A stretch of 64,000 nt of DNA from Lysinibacillus louembei (GTDB lineage Bacteria > Bacillota > Bacilli > Bacillales_A > Planococcaceae): assembly GCF_033880585.1 (NCBI RefSeq), contig NZ_CP137624.1, positions 1,418,001-1,482,000 on the forward strand. Direction: 5' to 3'. Below, one piece after another: positions 16,816 through 25,979 of this stretch (the first letter of the stretch is position 1; every line of letters starts with the position of its first letter). Below the pieces are notes generated by a model that did no database searches, was not told where the DNA came from, and saw nothing but the letters and a program-made list of their open reading frames with translations. The translations under genes were made by a program, and so were the position numbers.

Positions 16816-16834
16816 ACTAATTAATAAATAGTAG
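16800..16834. promoter_or_regulatory. Candidate PadR operator with three half-sites
   Basis: TAGTAG (16800-16805), CTACTA (16814-16819) and TAGTAG (16829-16834) alternate in orientation around the -10 and the start of the transcript. A repressor bound here would block its own promoter, which is how many PadR proteins are controlled. Confidence 0.55.
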
Positions 16835-16850
16835 TGAAGGGGGGAGCCAA

Positions 16851-17165
16851 ATGAATCCACAATTTAAAAAAGGTGTATTGAATTTATGTGTGCTTGCATT
16901 GCTTGAACAGCGTGATATGTATGGTTATGAGCTGGTGCAAGCTATTTCCAGTAAAATCAATATTTCAGAAGGTGCAGTTTATCCATTGCTACGTCGTCTA
17001 ACAGCAGAAGGCTATTTTACAACCTATATGGTGGAATCGACAGAAGGACCTGCTAGAAAGTATTATCAAATTACGGAAGATGGCAAGGCGCAATTGCGTA
17101 TACAAAAGATGGAATGGGAACATTTTTATCAAGCAGTAAACAGTTTAATAAATGAGGGGGAGTAA
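16851..17165 (+). CDS. PadR-family transcriptional regulator
   Basis: This 104-residue winged-helix regulator begins MNPQFKKGVLNLCVLALLEQ and contains the PadR core RDMYGYELVQAISSKINISE, then GAVYPLLRRLTAEGYF and the wing region GPARKYYQITEDGKAQL. It should act as a dimeric repressor of its own operon through the half-sites around 16800-16834. The next gene, only three bases away, encodes a HAAS/DUF4097 protein. PadR-HAAS pairs are a recurrent membrane- or envelope-stress arrangement in Bacillota. Confidence 0.93.
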   Translation: MNPQFKKGVLNLCVLALLEQRDMYGYELVQAISSKINISEGAVYPLLRRLTAEGYFTTYMVESTEGPARKYYQITEDGKAQLRIQKMEWEHFYQAVNSLINEGE

Positions 17166-17168
17166 TTA

Positions 17169-18206
17169 ATGATGGAACAACAATTTTTAAATAAGCTAGA
17201 GCAAGCGTTAGTAAAATTAAATGATGGTGAACGTCAAGATATATTGCGTGATTTTAAGGAATATTTTGCAAGCGGTCAGGCTGAAGGAAAATCGATTGAA
17301 GAAATGATTGCTTCCTTAGGTGATGTGAATGAATTAGCAGCAGAGCTATTAAAGGCATATTCAGAGCAAGAATTTGTGCAAACATCAAAAGCTGTTAAGG
17401 AAGAGGAATTCAGCTATATTAAAATTGACAGTGAGCTTGCTGCTGTTGAATTGCTACCATCGCCTACTGGGAAATTTTATACAGAATTAAAAAGCAAAGG
17501 TGAGCAATATACGATGGATGTGGAAATTGCTAATAACACACTAACAATAGATATTCAGCGTGAGGAAGGCAACTTTAAGATTTTTGGTGTAAATATTAAT
17601 TTTAATTTCAATATAAATAACGGGGCAACTGCATTCGTTTATGTACCAGAAAAGCTTTATGAGAGCATTGTTATTAAAAATGAAATTGGCGGCACAGTGA
17701 TTGAAAGGCTACAAGCGAAAGATATTAAATGCCGCACATCTGTTGGGAAGGCTAAGCTAAAAAATATTTTAGCAAGTGATTTAAATATCAAATCAAGCGT
17801 TGGGAAAGCGGAGCTTCAATCTGTTCATGCCACAACAGCTACCGTTAAAAGTGATGCTGGAAAAGTCGTAATTGAGGACTCTATTGCTGAGGTTTGGCAT
17901 GTTAAATCAGAGGCGGGGCGTGTCGATTTAGTCAATGTACAAGGAGAAATTGATGCCCGTACAGAGGCAGGTAAGGTGACATTAAATGTTGAAAGCATTA
18001 CAAAGCCACTCAGCTTGAAAACAAGTGTAGGGAAGATTGAAGTGTTAACAGATAAAAAGATTGATAATGCGACGATTGAGGCGAAATCAGAGCTAGGGAA
18101 AATTTCGATTTATGGCGAGCGTAGTAAGCGTCTGGTCTATGGTGCAGGAGAGAATTTGATTAAGCTAAAAACGGAGCTAGGCAGCATCACGATTGATCAA
18201 AAATGA
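17169..18206 (+). CDS. HAAS-domain protein with DUF4097-like beta-repeat region
   Basis: This 345-residue protein begins with a HAAS (DUF1700-like) helical domain, about residues 1-65 (FLNKLEQALVKLNDGERQDI, then SIEEMIASLGDVNELAAELL). From about residue 80 to the end it is a series of short beta-strand repeats (TSVGKAKLKN, SSVGKAELQS, SDAGKVVIED, SEAGRVDLVN, TEAGKVTLNV, TSVGKIEVLT), typical of the DUF4097 beta-helix. No signal peptide or membrane span is seen, which is unusual as many relatives are membrane-anchored. It is coexpressed with the PadR gene. Function unknown; probably a partner that signals to PadR or forms a scaffold. Confidence 0.8.
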   Translation: MMEQQFLNKLEQALVKLNDGERQDILRDFKEYFASGQAEGKSIEEMIASLGDVNELAAELLKAYSEQEFVQTSKAVKEEEFSYIKIDSELAAVELLPSPTGKFYTELKSKGEQYTMDVEIANNTLTIDIQREEGNFKIFGVNINFNFNINNGATAFVYVPEKLYESIVIKNEIGGTVIERLQAKDIKCRTSVGKAKLKNILASDLNIKSSVGKAELQSVHATTATVKSDAGKVVIEDSIAEVWHVKSEAGRVDLVNVQGEIDARTEAGKVTLNVESITKPLSLKTSVGKIEVLTDKKIDNATIEAKSELGKISIYGERSKRLVYGAGENLIKLKTELGSITIDQK

Positions 18207-18289
18207 TAGTTCGAAACGTACGTAGTCAAGTAGCTGTTAGTTTGTTACAATAGCAGTAAGAAACAATTGTCTACGAGGTGACGCACAAA

Positions 18290-18937
18290 ATGGTATGGAT
18301 ACTGCTAGGTATTTTTCTATTAATAGTAATAGTGATGTTAGTTATTTATAAATATGATGATTCTTTGTTTAGTAAGGCTACATCGTATTCAATTTTTGAT
18401 GTGCTAAGCAGTAGTAGAATTCGAACATTATATACGTTAACAAATGAATTAAAAGCTACAAAAGAAAAGTATGATATTTTATTTGATGTGCAACTTCAAT
18501 CGGACGAAGCGCCTGTTGATGCGCTGATTATGCATACTTCAGGTATTTATATTATAAGAGTAGAACAGAAAAAGGGCTGGATTGCAGGGCGTGAGCAAGA
18601 TCTTGAATGGTCACAGCTTTTATATAAAGACCGAAAAGAAGCTTTTCCAAATCCAATTCACCAAGTGCAGCGTAGCATTTATGCATTGCGTGATTTATTG
18701 CCTAATATTGATGTTGAAGCTTATAAAACAATTGTTGTTTTTACAAATGAATGCTCCTTCCAAAAAATTGAGCTACATTCCGATAAAATTGATGTATTGA
18801 AGGCAAAGGATTTGAAAAGCTGGATTACCGATTTACGTGGACAGAAAGATCAATTATCGCCTGAAAATGTGCAGGCGATTTATGACACATTGAAGGACCG
18901 AAAAGATGCGGTACATTTAACAACAAAAACAGCTTAA
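18290..18937 (+). CDS. Membrane-anchored NERD-domain protein
   Basis: This 215-residue protein starts at the ATG at 18290 (GAGGTG nine bases upstream). Residues 2-24 form one membrane anchor (WILLGIFLLIVIVMLVI). The remainder resembles the NERD nuclease-related domain: FDVQLQSDEAPVDALIMHTS then GIYIIRVEQKKGWIAGREQD and IHQVQRSIYALRDLL. NERD proteins share the fold of endonucleases of the restriction superfamily, with an Asp (VDALI) and a Q/E-x-K (EQKKG) active-site-like pattern. Activity and partner are unknown. It is a single gene followed by a terminator. Confidence 0.72.
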   Translation: MVWILLGIFLLIVIVMLVIYKYDDSLFSKATSYSIFDVLSSSRIRTLYTLTNELKATKEKYDILFDVQLQSDEAPVDALIMHTSGIYIIRVEQKKGWIAGREQDLEWSQLLYKDRKEAFPNPIHQVQRSIYALRDLLPNIDVEAYKTIVVFTNECSFQKIELHSDKIDVLKAKDLKSWITDLRGQKDQLSPENVQAIYDTLKDRKDAVHLTTKTA

Positions 18938-18942
18938 TTATG

Positions 18943-18986
18943 AAAATGCCAGAAAAGTAGATAGCTGCTTTTTTGGCATTTTTTAT
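18943..18986 (+). terminator. Rho-independent terminator after the NERD gene
   Basis: AAAATGCCAGAAAAGTAG and CTGCTTTTTTGGCATTTT form a long stem around ATAG, followed by T. Confidence 0.85.
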
Positions 18987-19057
18987 TTGAATGAGCATCT
19001 ATTTTTGTTAAGGGCTATTTTCCTGTACAATAAAGAAAACAGTTGTAGGAGAGCACG

Positions 19058-19894
19058 ATGAAACAATTATCAAAAAGAGCAGCAAGCATTCATTGTATAA
19101 AGCAGCATATCAGCTTATTTGCCTGTCCATTTTGTCATACGCAAATGCAGCTAAATGACTCAGGAACAATGAGCTGTAGTCAAAAGCATTCATTCGATAT
19201 GGCGAAGCAGGGCTATATGAATTTTATGACAAGGCCTGTCGCTTCGATGTATAGCAAGGAGTTATTTGAGGCACGTCAAGAAGTGATTGCGAGCGGTCTT
19301 TATGACCCGCTGCAAAGGAGAATTGCCGAGCTACTTAAGAATGAGCAAATGATTTTAGACACAGGCTGTGGTGAAGGGTCACATTTAGCTCGTATTTGCG
19401 CACAGCTACCGCAAGCAGTCGGTGTTGGAATTGATATTTCAAAAGAGGGGATTATTGCTGCCGCTAAGTTTTATAGTGATAAAATTTGGTGTGTTGGTGA
19501 CTTAGCGAATAGCCCATTCCAATCAAAGAGTTTTACAACGATTTTAAATATTTTATCGCCTGCTAATTATGAGGAATTTAAGCGCCTGCTTCAGCCCGAT
19601 GGCAAGGTAATTAAAGTTGTGCCACAGGAAGGCTATTTGCAGGAGCTACGACGCCAAGCATTTGCGGATTCTGAGAAGGAAAGCTATTCTAATGCGCAGA
19701 CGGTGGAGCGTTTTAAAGATAGCTTTGCGAAAGTGGATGTGCAACGGCTTACTTATACTGTGCAATTATCAACAGAGCTTGTGCCAAAATTGCTGCAAAT
19801 GACGCCAATGGGTTGGCATATTGAAAATAGCACAGCAGTCGAGCTGCCACAAATTACGATTGATGTTGATATTTTAGTTGGGGAAGGGGAATAA
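19058..19894 (+). CDS. RlmA-type 23S rRNA (guanine-N1) methyltransferase
   Basis: This 278-residue SAM-dependent methyltransferase has an N-terminal zinc finger (Cys23, Cys26, Cys40, His44; CPFC...C...H) followed by FDMAKQGYMNFMTRP, a signature of RlmA. The SAM-binding motif I is ILDTGCGEGSHLARI near residues 102-117, with GVGIDISKEGI as motif II. Gram-positive members (RlmA-II) methylate G748 of 23S rRNA, affecting tylosin/macrolide binding; Gram-negative ones methylate G745. The gene is followed four bases later by an SDR gene. The exact site cannot be assigned from sequence alone. Confidence 0.87.
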   Translation: MKQLSKRAASIHCIKQHISLFACPFCHTQMQLNDSGTMSCSQKHSFDMAKQGYMNFMTRPVASMYSKELFEARQEVIASGLYDPLQRRIAELLKNEQMILDTGCGEGSHLARICAQLPQAVGVGIDISKEGIIAAAKFYSDKIWCVGDLANSPFQSKSFTTILNILSPANYEEFKRLLQPDGKVIKVVPQEGYLQELRRQAFADSEKESYSNAQTVERFKDSFAKVDVQRLTYTVQLSTELVPKLLQMTPMGWHIENSTAVELPQITIDVDILVGEGE

Positions 19895-19897
19895 ACA

Positions 19898-20779
19898 ATG
19901 GGAACAGTTTTAGTATTAGGTGGTACGCGATTTTTCGGACGTAAATTAGTAGAACTACTATTAGGAGAAGGGCATCAGGTGACAATTGCAACGAGAGGGC
20001 AGTCAGGTAATCCATTTGGAGATAAGGTGGAGCATGTTGTTATTGACCGAACAAACGCAAGTGATTTACAGGCATTGATGGCAAATCGCACATTCGATAT
20101 TGTGTACGATAATATTTGCTACTCACCAAATGAAGCGAAGGCATTTTGCGATGTATTTAATGGCAAGATAGGCAAGCTTGTGTTCACTTCTACATTATCC
20201 ACATATGAAATCGATGGTGCTGTAAAAGTAGAGGAAGATTTTGACCCGTATAATTATGAAATTCGCATGGGTGATACAGCTGATTTCACGTATGGGGAAG
20301 GGAAGCGTCAGGCGGAGGCAGTGTTTTTCAAATACGCGAAGTTTCCTGTTGTAGCAGTAAGATTCCCAATCGTCATGGGTGTAGATGATTATACAGAGCG
20401 ATTACATTTTCATGTAAAGCGTGTAGCGCAGGGAGAACCGATTGGCTTTGTCAATATGGATGCGGAAATGTCATTTATTCAAGCAGAGGAAGCCGCACGC
20501 TTTTTGTTATGGGCGGGGCAAACGTCAGTGGAAGGTCCATTTAATGCAACGGCAACGGGTGCAATAACATTGCAAGCATTAATGAATTTAGTGGAAAAGG
20601 CGACAGGCAAACGAGCAAAAATTGCTCTTTTAGGGGATGATAAAATTCGCTCACCATATGCGATTCCTGCATCATGGTATATGAAAAATGATAAAGCGAC
20701 AATGGCAGGATTTGAATTTTCACAGCTTGATAGCTGGCTAGAAAACTTGGTGCAACATATTGCACAGCAGTATGCTTAA
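19898..20779 (+). CDS. NAD-dependent epimerase/dehydratase-like (SDR) protein
   Basis: This 293-residue protein has an atypical extended-SDR fold. The nucleotide-binding motif TGxxGxxG appears as GGTRFFGRKLVELLL near residues 8-22. STLSTYE stands in for the Ser/Thr catalytic position, but YxxxK is recognisable only as YGEGKRQAE (Tyr-Lys spacing of 4). Relatives are often called isoflavone-reductase-like or chloroplast stem-loop-binding-like reductases. It probably acts on a sugar nucleotide or small metabolite, or is non-catalytic. It lies four bases after the rlmA-type gene and is likely in the same transcript. Confidence 0.8.
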   Translation: MGTVLVLGGTRFFGRKLVELLLGEGHQVTIATRGQSGNPFGDKVEHVVIDRTNASDLQALMANRTFDIVYDNICYSPNEAKAFCDVFNGKIGKLVFTSTLSTYEIDGAVKVEEDFDPYNYEIRMGDTADFTYGEGKRQAEAVFFKYAKFPVVAVRFPIVMGVDDYTERLHFHVKRVAQGEPIGFVNMDAEMSFIQAEEAARFLLWAGQTSVEGPFNATATGAITLQALMNLVEKATGKRAKIALLGDDKIRSPYAIPASWYMKNDKATMAGFEFSQLDSWLENLVQHIAQQYA

Positions 20780-20840
20780 TTGAAAAAGTGCCTCTTTTTG
20801 ATTAAAATAAAAGTATTAAAATATAAGGTAGGGCAATGAT

Positions 20841-21431
20841 GTGTATAAATTAGCAGCAAATATCTGTAAAGTAATTTTAAAAATGAATGGTTCGAAGGCA
20901 AAGGTTTACGGTGCAGAAAATGTGCCTGAGGGAGGTGGCTTTGTCATCGCATGTACACATACAGGCTATATTGACATTATTAATTTAGGCTTATCCATTT
21001 ACCCACGTGAAATTCATTTCATGGCGAAAAAGCAGCTATTTGAAATGAAAGGTCTTGGTTGGCTTATCAATAATTTAAATGCTTTTCCTGTTGACCGTGA
21101 TAATCCAGGACCAAGCGTGATTAAAATTCCACGTCAGCTTATTAAAGAGGATAAAATCGTTGGTATTTTCCCAAGCGGTACTCGCTCAACCGAAAGCAAT
21201 GATTTGAAGCAGGGGGCTGTCACAATCGCACAGCTAGCAAAGACGCAAATTGTTCCTGCTGCTTATATCGGCCCACGTAGTGCAGGAGAAGTATTTAAAC
21301 GCCAAAAAGGTTATTTAATTTATGGTAAGCCATTTACAGTGGAAAGTGGCAAGGAAGCACGCGATGAGGCAACGAAGTTTTTAGAGCAGGAATTTCAGCG
21401 TTTAACAGCCGAGCTACAAGCAAAAATATAG
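20841..21431 (+). CDS. plsC: 1-acyl-sn-glycerol-3-phosphate acyltransferase
   Basis: This 196-residue membrane-associated acyltransferase converts lysophosphatidate to phosphatidate in phospholipid synthesis. The catalytic H(X4)D motif is HTGYID, in CTHTGYIDIINL. The acceptor-binding block is FPSGTRSTES (normally FPEGTRS). The intermediate block FPVDRDNPGP carries the conserved Arg. The start is GTG at 20841 after AGGTAGGG. The low-molecular-weight phosphatase gene follows after a few bases, so both are likely cotranscribed. Confidence 0.92.
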   Translation: MYKLAANICKVILKMNGSKAKVYGAENVPEGGGFVIACTHTGYIDIINLGLSIYPREIHFMAKKQLFEMKGLGWLINNLNAFPVDRDNPGPSVIKIPRQLIKEDKIVGIFPSGTRSTESNDLKQGAVTIAQLAKTQIVPAAYIGPRSAGEVFKRQKGYLIYGKPFTVESGKEARDEATKFLEQEFQRLTAELQAKI

Positions 21432-21447
21432 GATGGTGTCGAATGAG

Positions 21448-21909
21448 ATGCGTATATTATTTGTATGCTTAGGTAATATTTGCAGGTCGCCTATGGCAGA
21501 GGCTGTTATGCGTAATTTACTGGAGCAGCGTGGGTTAAGCGAGCAAATTACAGTCGATTCGGCAGGCACAAGCAGCTGGCATGTTGGTGAAGCGCCACAT
21601 AAAGGGACGCAGGCGAAGCTAGGAGAGTATGGAATTACAACAACAGGTATGCAATGCCGTCAGCTAACGAGCAGCGATTTTACGGAATTTGATTATATTG
21701 TTGGAATGGATGCGAGCAATGTGGACAATATTCGCACAATGCTTAGGCAGCCAGATGACGCAAAAATCTTCCGCTTTTTAGATTTGACATCGCATCAAAA
21801 GGATGTACCAGACCCTTGGTATACAGATGATTTTCAAGAAACATATGATCTTTGCTTAGAGGGCTGTGAGGCTTTGCTGAAGAAGGCTTTAAAAGCGCGT
21901 TCACGATAA
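21448..21909 (+). CDS. Low-molecular-weight protein tyrosine phosphatase
   Basis: This 153-residue enzyme has the P-loop C(X5)RS near its start, CLGNICRS at residues 7-14 in ILFVCLGNICRSPMAEAVM, and the general-acid Asp motif in VPDPWYTDDFQETYD. It hydrolyses phosphotyrosine or possibly phosphoarginine; bacillus relatives include YfkJ and YwlE. The start at 21448 is chosen because the in-frame ATG at 21433 sits on its own ribosome-like GG and the family begins directly at this strand. It overlaps a strong terminator at its stop codon. Confidence 0.9.
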   Translation: MRILFVCLGNICRSPMAEAVMRNLLEQRGLSEQITVDSAGTSSWHVGEAPHKGTQAKLGEYGITTTGMQCRQLTSSDFTEFDYIVGMDASNVDNIRTMLRQPDDAKIFRFLDLTSHQKDVPDPWYTDDFQETYDLCLEGCEALLKKALKARSR

Positions 21910-21929
21910 TTGTCGTGAACGCGTTTTTT
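21896..21929 (+). terminator. Rho-independent terminator overlapping the phosphatase stop codon
   Basis: CGCGTTCACGA (21896-21906) and TCGTGAACGCG (21913-21923), then TTTTTT. The stop codon TAA (21907-21909) lies in the loop, so the stem uses the last codons of the gene. Confidence 0.88.
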
Positions 21930-22032
21930 ATCAAGCTTAAAATAAAGTTCCTTATAATTTGCACGATAAAAGGAGTAGCACACTTGTAAAACGGGTACGA
22001 ATATAGAAAAAGATTAATCGGAGGGACATTGT

Positions 22033-22890
22033 ATGGATGTGAAGGGAAGACGTAAAAGTAGCAATGTGGAAGACCGCCGTGGCATGAGTGCCGGAAAAGT
22101 TGGGGGTGGCTTAGGCGGTATCGGGATTATTATTGTTATTATTTATACATTGCTAAGTGGTGGCGATGCGGGCGATGTGTTAAATACAGTGACGAAAAGC
22201 ATTACACAAAATGGACAAGTAGCTGAGGAATATACACCGACACCTGAAGAGGAGGAGTTAGCGGAATTTGTATCAGTCGTGTTAGCAGATACAGAGGATG
22301 TATGGGCGAAAGTTTTTGAAGAAAATGATATGACCTATACAAATCCAACGCTTGTGCTGTTTACGGAAAGTGTTAGCTCAGGTTGCGGGATGCAAAGCGC
22401 GGCGGTTGGACCATTTTATTGTCCAGCAGACCATAAGCTATATATTGATTTAAGTTTTTACGGTGAATTGAAAAATCGCTTTAAAGCACCTGGCGATTTT
22501 GCGATGGCATACGTTGTGGCACACGAGGTTGGGCATCATGTCCAAACATTATTAGGCACTTCGCAAAAGGTGCATGCATTAAATGGAAAAGTGACAGATG
22601 TAGAATATAATGAGCAAGTGAAGCGCCTTGAATTGCAGGCAGATTATTTAGCTGGTGTGTGGGCACATCATGTGAAAAATCAAGGTTATTTAGAGGAAGG
22701 CGATTTTGAAGAAGCATTGACTGCTGCCAATGCGATTGGTGATGATACATTGCAAATGGAGGCGCGCGGCTATGTTGTGCCAGAAAGCTTCACACATGGT
22801 ACGAGTGAGCAACGCATGCGCTGGTTTAAGAAAGGCTACCAAAATGGCACATTGCAAGGTAGCGATACGTTTAATGCAAAGGACTTGTAA
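22033..22890 (+). CDS. YpfJ-family neutral zinc metallopeptidase
   Basis: This 285-residue protein begins with a short basic segment and one membrane anchor (about residues 28-48, GGLGGIGIIIVIIYTLLSGG). The rest is the YpfJ/KPN_02809 peptidase-like domain, with the zinc motif HEVGHH (His164, Glu165, His168) in YVVAHEVGHHVQTLLG, the Cys pair CGMQSAAVGPFYCP, and the downstream Asp/Glu ligand region LELQADYLAGVWAHH. Activity and substrates are poorly known. It stands alone. Confidence 0.87.
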   Translation: MDVKGRRKSSNVEDRRGMSAGKVGGGLGGIGIIIVIIYTLLSGGDAGDVLNTVTKSITQNGQVAEEYTPTPEEEELAEFVSVVLADTEDVWAKVFEENDMTYTNPTLVLFTESVSSGCGMQSAAVGPFYCPADHKLYIDLSFYGELKNRFKAPGDFAMAYVVAHEVGHHVQTLLGTSQKVHALNGKVTDVEYNEQVKRLELQADYLAGVWAHHVKNQGYLEEGDFEEALTAANAIGDDTLQMEARGYVVPESFTHGTSEQRMRWFKKGYQNGTLQGSDTFNAKDL

Positions 22891-22983
22891 TTACCATTTT
22901 CATTTCCTGACTTTTTATGTATAATTAATAGGTTAAAATTTCATTACTACAATTTTTATATAAATGAAAGAGAGTGAATCCTA

Positions 22984-23703
22984 ATGGGGCGTAAATGGAA
23001 TAACATTAAGGACAAAAAAGCAGGGAAAGATGCAGCAAATAGCCGAGTTTATGCAAAGTTTGGTCGTGAGATTTATGTAGCTGCAAAATCTGGGGAGCCA
23101 AATCCAGAATCAAATCGCGCATTAAAAACAGTTTTAGAGCGCGCAAAAACATACTCTGTACCGAAGCATATTATTGAAAAAGCAATCGACAAAGCAAAAG
23201 GTGGCGGCGATGAGCAATTTGACGAGCTACGCTACGAGGGCTTTGGTGTAGGTGGCACAATGGTCATCGTTGATGCTTTAACAAATAACGTTAACCGTAC
23301 TGCTTCAGAAGTGCGTGCTGCATTTGGTAAAAACGGAGGAAACATGGGCGTAAGTGGTTCAGCTGCACATATGTTCCAAAGCACAGCAGTATTCGGCATT
23401 GAAGGCAAAACAGAGGATGAAGTGCTAGAAATTTTAATGGAAGCGGATTTAGATGCACGTGACATTATCGATGAAGATGGTACAATCATTATTTATGCAG
23501 AGCCAGACCAATTCCATGCAACACAGGAAGTATTCAAAGAAGCAGGCATTGAAGAATTCGCAGTAGCCGAATTATCAATGCTACCAATGACAGAAGTTGC
23601 TTTAACAGATGATGATTTAGCAAAATTCGAAAAAATGATTGATGCGTTAGAAGACTTAGAGGATGTACAACGTGTTTACCATAATGCAGATTTAGGAGAA
23701 TAA
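22984..23703 (+). CDS. YebC/PmpR-family protein, YeeI (YebC2) type
   Basis: This 239-residue protein has the YebC fold and the Bacillus YeeI-like start [20 protein letters not shown], then [39 protein letters not shown] and [20 protein letters not shown]. The family was long annotated as a DNA-binding regulator; recent work on bacterial and mitochondrial (TACO1) members indicates a ribosome-associated role in relieving stalling at proline stretches. Both views should be kept open. It is a single gene with its own terminator. Confidence 0.92.
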   Translation: MGRKWNNIKDKKAGKDAANSRVYAKFGREIYVAAKSGEPNPESNRALKTVLERAKTYSVPKHIIEKAIDKAKGGGDEQFDELRYEGFGVGGTMVIVDALTNNVNRTASEVRAAFGKNGGNMGVSGSAAHMFQSTAVFGIEGKTEDEVLEILMEADLDARDIIDEDGTIIIYAEPDQFHATQEVFKEAGIEEFAVAELSMLPMTEVALTDDDLAKFEKMIDALEDLEDVQRVYHNADLGE

Positions 23704-23715
23704 ATAGCAATATAT

Positions 23716-23753
23716 AAGACATTGTGAATTAAAAATTTCACAGTGTCTTTTTT
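23716..23753 (+). terminator. Rho-independent terminator after the YebC-type gene
   Basis: AAGACATTGTGAA and TTCACAGTGTCTT around TTAAAAATT, followed by TTTTTATA. Confidence 0.85.
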
Positions 23754-23862
23754 ATATGACAATATTGTGAAATATTTAGCTAAAAAAATTTGACTATTGT
23801 GAATTTTGTCGAAGTAAGTCACAATATTTAGTAACGTTTAAGAAAAGGAAGGGAGATTATTT

Positions 23863-25617
23863 ATGCGACGCAAGGATAGATTAGCAAGCCGCATTGTAGC
23901 AATTACTATTGCCGTTTTTATTGTCCTAATAGCAATGAATGTTTTTATGACAATTTATAGCACAGAAAAATCTGTGAAAGCCACTTTAGGAGAGCATAGT
24001 GTAACGGTAGCTCAAAATATAGCTGAGTATTTAGATATTGAGGGCTATAAGCAGTTAGTAAATGCACCAGAAGAGAGTACATTATATTGGGAATTACGCG
24101 AGCAATTAAATGATTTACGTGAAAAAAATGGTGTGTTGTATGCTTATACATTTGCTCCACCTACAAACGGTAAAGAAGGAAAGGCTGTTTTTTTAGTTGA
24201 TGGCATGCCAGCGGATGATCATGAAAATGCAGCCACTATTGGTGATGAATCTAGCGCGACATCAAATGCTGACCTTGTACAAGCACTAAAGGATGATTAT
24301 TACTATACAAATATAATTGAAAGTGAATATGGACAATTTATTTCAGGAACAATTCCCGTAAAGGATGCAAATGGTGAGGTTGTCTTTTATTTAGGAATCG
24401 ATATGGATGCTGGCTATGTTGACGTCATTAGCGGTTTAATTGCAAAGGAAGTTATTCCTACTATAGTTATTATATTTAGCGTTATTGCTATTTTAGGTCT
24501 AGTGATTCTTTACTATTATATTAATAAATCACTCCGTCCTTTAAAATCATTGAAGGAGTCCGCAACATACTTAGCTGAGGGCAATATTAAAGAGGCTAAT
24601 CATGTGGTTTCTAACATCGATATGGCAAATGGCAATGAAATTTCTTTATTTGCAAAGGATTTTACAAATGCATTAAAACAGCTTACAAAGACATTTGACA
24701 CGATTCATGTAAAGGTAAACAGCTTGGAGCAGGCAGTTGAAGATATTAATTCGACGGCACACCATGTAAATAATTCGAATAATGCCATCGCTGCAAGTGT
24801 CACGCAAATTGCAGAGGGTAGTGGTAAGCAGCAAGTTAGCAATGATGAAGTTATGCAAGCAATGAGCGAAATGACAATTGGCATTCAAAGATTAGCTGAT
24901 TCAACAAGCGATATTGCCGAATCCTCGAATGATATGACAGAGTTAGTTGAGAAAAGCACGTCGAACTCAAAGCAAGTGGTTCAGCAAATTCAAAGTGTGG
25001 AAACATCGGTTATTCGCACATCCGAGCAAGTGCGTGAGATGGGTGAACGGTTCCATTCGATTGAAGAAATGATTAATGTCATTACAAGCATCGCAGATCA
25101 AACAAATTTATTAGCATTAAATGCTGCAATTGAAGCAGCAAGAGCAGGTGAAGCTGGTAAAGGCTTTGCTGTAGTAGCGGATGAGGTGCGCAAGCTAGCA
25201 GAAATGTCACGCACATCGGCGGATGATATTCACAGTCATTTACAAAGCTTCTTAGAAATTGCAGAGCGCGCATTAAGCGAAATGGCTGTTAGCACACAGG
25301 ATGTTAAAGAAGGAAGTTTAGCTGTAACTGCAATCGGTGAAAACTTAGAAAATATTTTACAGGCTGTTTTGCGAGTAAATAATAATATTCAAGAAAACTC
25401 GGCAGTGATTGAGCAAATGTCAGCAAGCTCTGAGGAAATATTAGCGTCTGCTGAAGACATGAGCCAGCTCGTTAACAATACGACAGCGCAAACACAGGAA
25501 GTCGCAAAATCAATCGATGTTCAAGTTGATATGGTAGAAAAATTAAATGAAGTAGTAGAAAAGCTTGATACTACTTCAAAAGATGTTGTAAATGAGATTG
25601 AGAAATTTAAATTATAA
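23863..25617 (+). CDS. Methyl-accepting chemotaxis protein (first of two)
   Basis: This 584-residue chemoreceptor has membrane helix 1 at residues 13-33 ([18 protein letters not shown]) and an extracellular sensing domain of about 165 residues, probably a Cache-like fold. Helix 2 is near 200-222 ([18 protein letters not shown]), followed by a HAMP linker ([20 protein letters not shown]) and a cytoplasmic signalling domain. The signalling hairpin tip reads [20 protein letters not shown] then [19 protein letters not shown], the universal CheA/CheW-binding region. It should feed the CheA kinase; its ligand is unknown. It is followed by a GC-rich terminator and then the lanthipeptide cluster. Confidence 0.95.
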   Translation: MRRKDRLASRIVAITIAVFIVLIAMNVFMTIYSTEKSVKATLGEHSVTVAQNIAEYLDIEGYKQLVNAPEESTLYWELREQLNDLREKNGVLYAYTFAPPTNGKEGKAVFLVDGMPADDHENAATIGDESSATSNADLVQALKDDYYYTNIIESEYGQFISGTIPVKDANGEVVFYLGIDMDAGYVDVISGLIAKEVIPTIVIIFSVIAILGLVILYYYINKSLRPLKSLKESATYLAEGNIKEANHVVSNIDMANGNEISLFAKDFTNALKQLTKTFDTIHVKVNSLEQAVEDINSTAHHVNNSNNAIAASVTQIAEGSGKQQVSNDEVMQAMSEMTIGIQRLADSTSDIAESSNDMTELVEKSTSNSKQVVQQIQSVETSVIRTSEQVREMGERFHSIEEMINVITSIADQTNLLALNAAIEAARAGEAGKGFAVVADEVRKLAEMSRTSADDIHSHLQSFLEIAERALSEMAVSTQDVKEGSLAVTAIGENLENILQAVLRVNNNIQENSAVIEQMSASSEEILASAEDMSQLVNNTTAQTQEVAKSIDVQVDMVEKLNEVVEKLDTTSKDVVNEIEKFKL

Positions 25618-25696
25618 TTAGGATGGCTGGAAATAGGCTAGTGTATTTTGAAACATAGTTACTTTATAATACTAGATTTAAGTTTTTAAATAAATA

Positions 25697-25742
25697 AACC
25701 GTCCCCTCTGTGATTGTATATCGCAGAGGGGGCGGTTTTGTT
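25697..25742 (+). terminator. Rho-independent terminator after the first chemoreceptor gene
   Basis: AACCGTCCCCTCTGTG and CGCAGAGGGGGCGGTT form a GC-rich stem followed by TTGTT. It isolates the lanthipeptide cluster from upstream transcription. The following stretch 25743-25920 is very AT-rich; I see no further precursor ORF or RNA in it. Confidence 0.85.
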
Positions 25743-25920
25743 AATTTACCATTTAGAAAATAATTTTTTTCTCTGAAAACCAAAACTAAAATGATTTAAG
25801 TATATGCTTTAGAAAAGATATCGTAAAAAGTGAAGGGAATTTGCCTATTTGCAAAATATATACCATTTTATATATGCTTAAACCCATAATTATCTATTTA
25901 TTCAAAAATTACAGAAATGT

Positions 25921-25949
25921 TTGAATTTATAGGTTTTATGATATATAAT
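25921..25949 (+). promoter_or_regulatory. Sigma-A promoter of the lanthipeptide cluster
   Basis: TTGAAT (25921-25926), exactly 17 bases, TATAAT (25944-25949). The TSS is expected near 25956, about 24 bases before the precursor start. No regulator gene is part of the cluster. Confidence 0.75.
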
Positions 25950-25979
25950 GGAAATATATTCAGGTAGGAGGTGAATCAT

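Noticed and set aside
22033-22890. YpfJ-type zinc peptidase as leader protease for the lanthipeptide
   Set aside because: It is 4 kb away, separated by terminators and other genes, and the family has no known link; no basis beyond being a peptidase.
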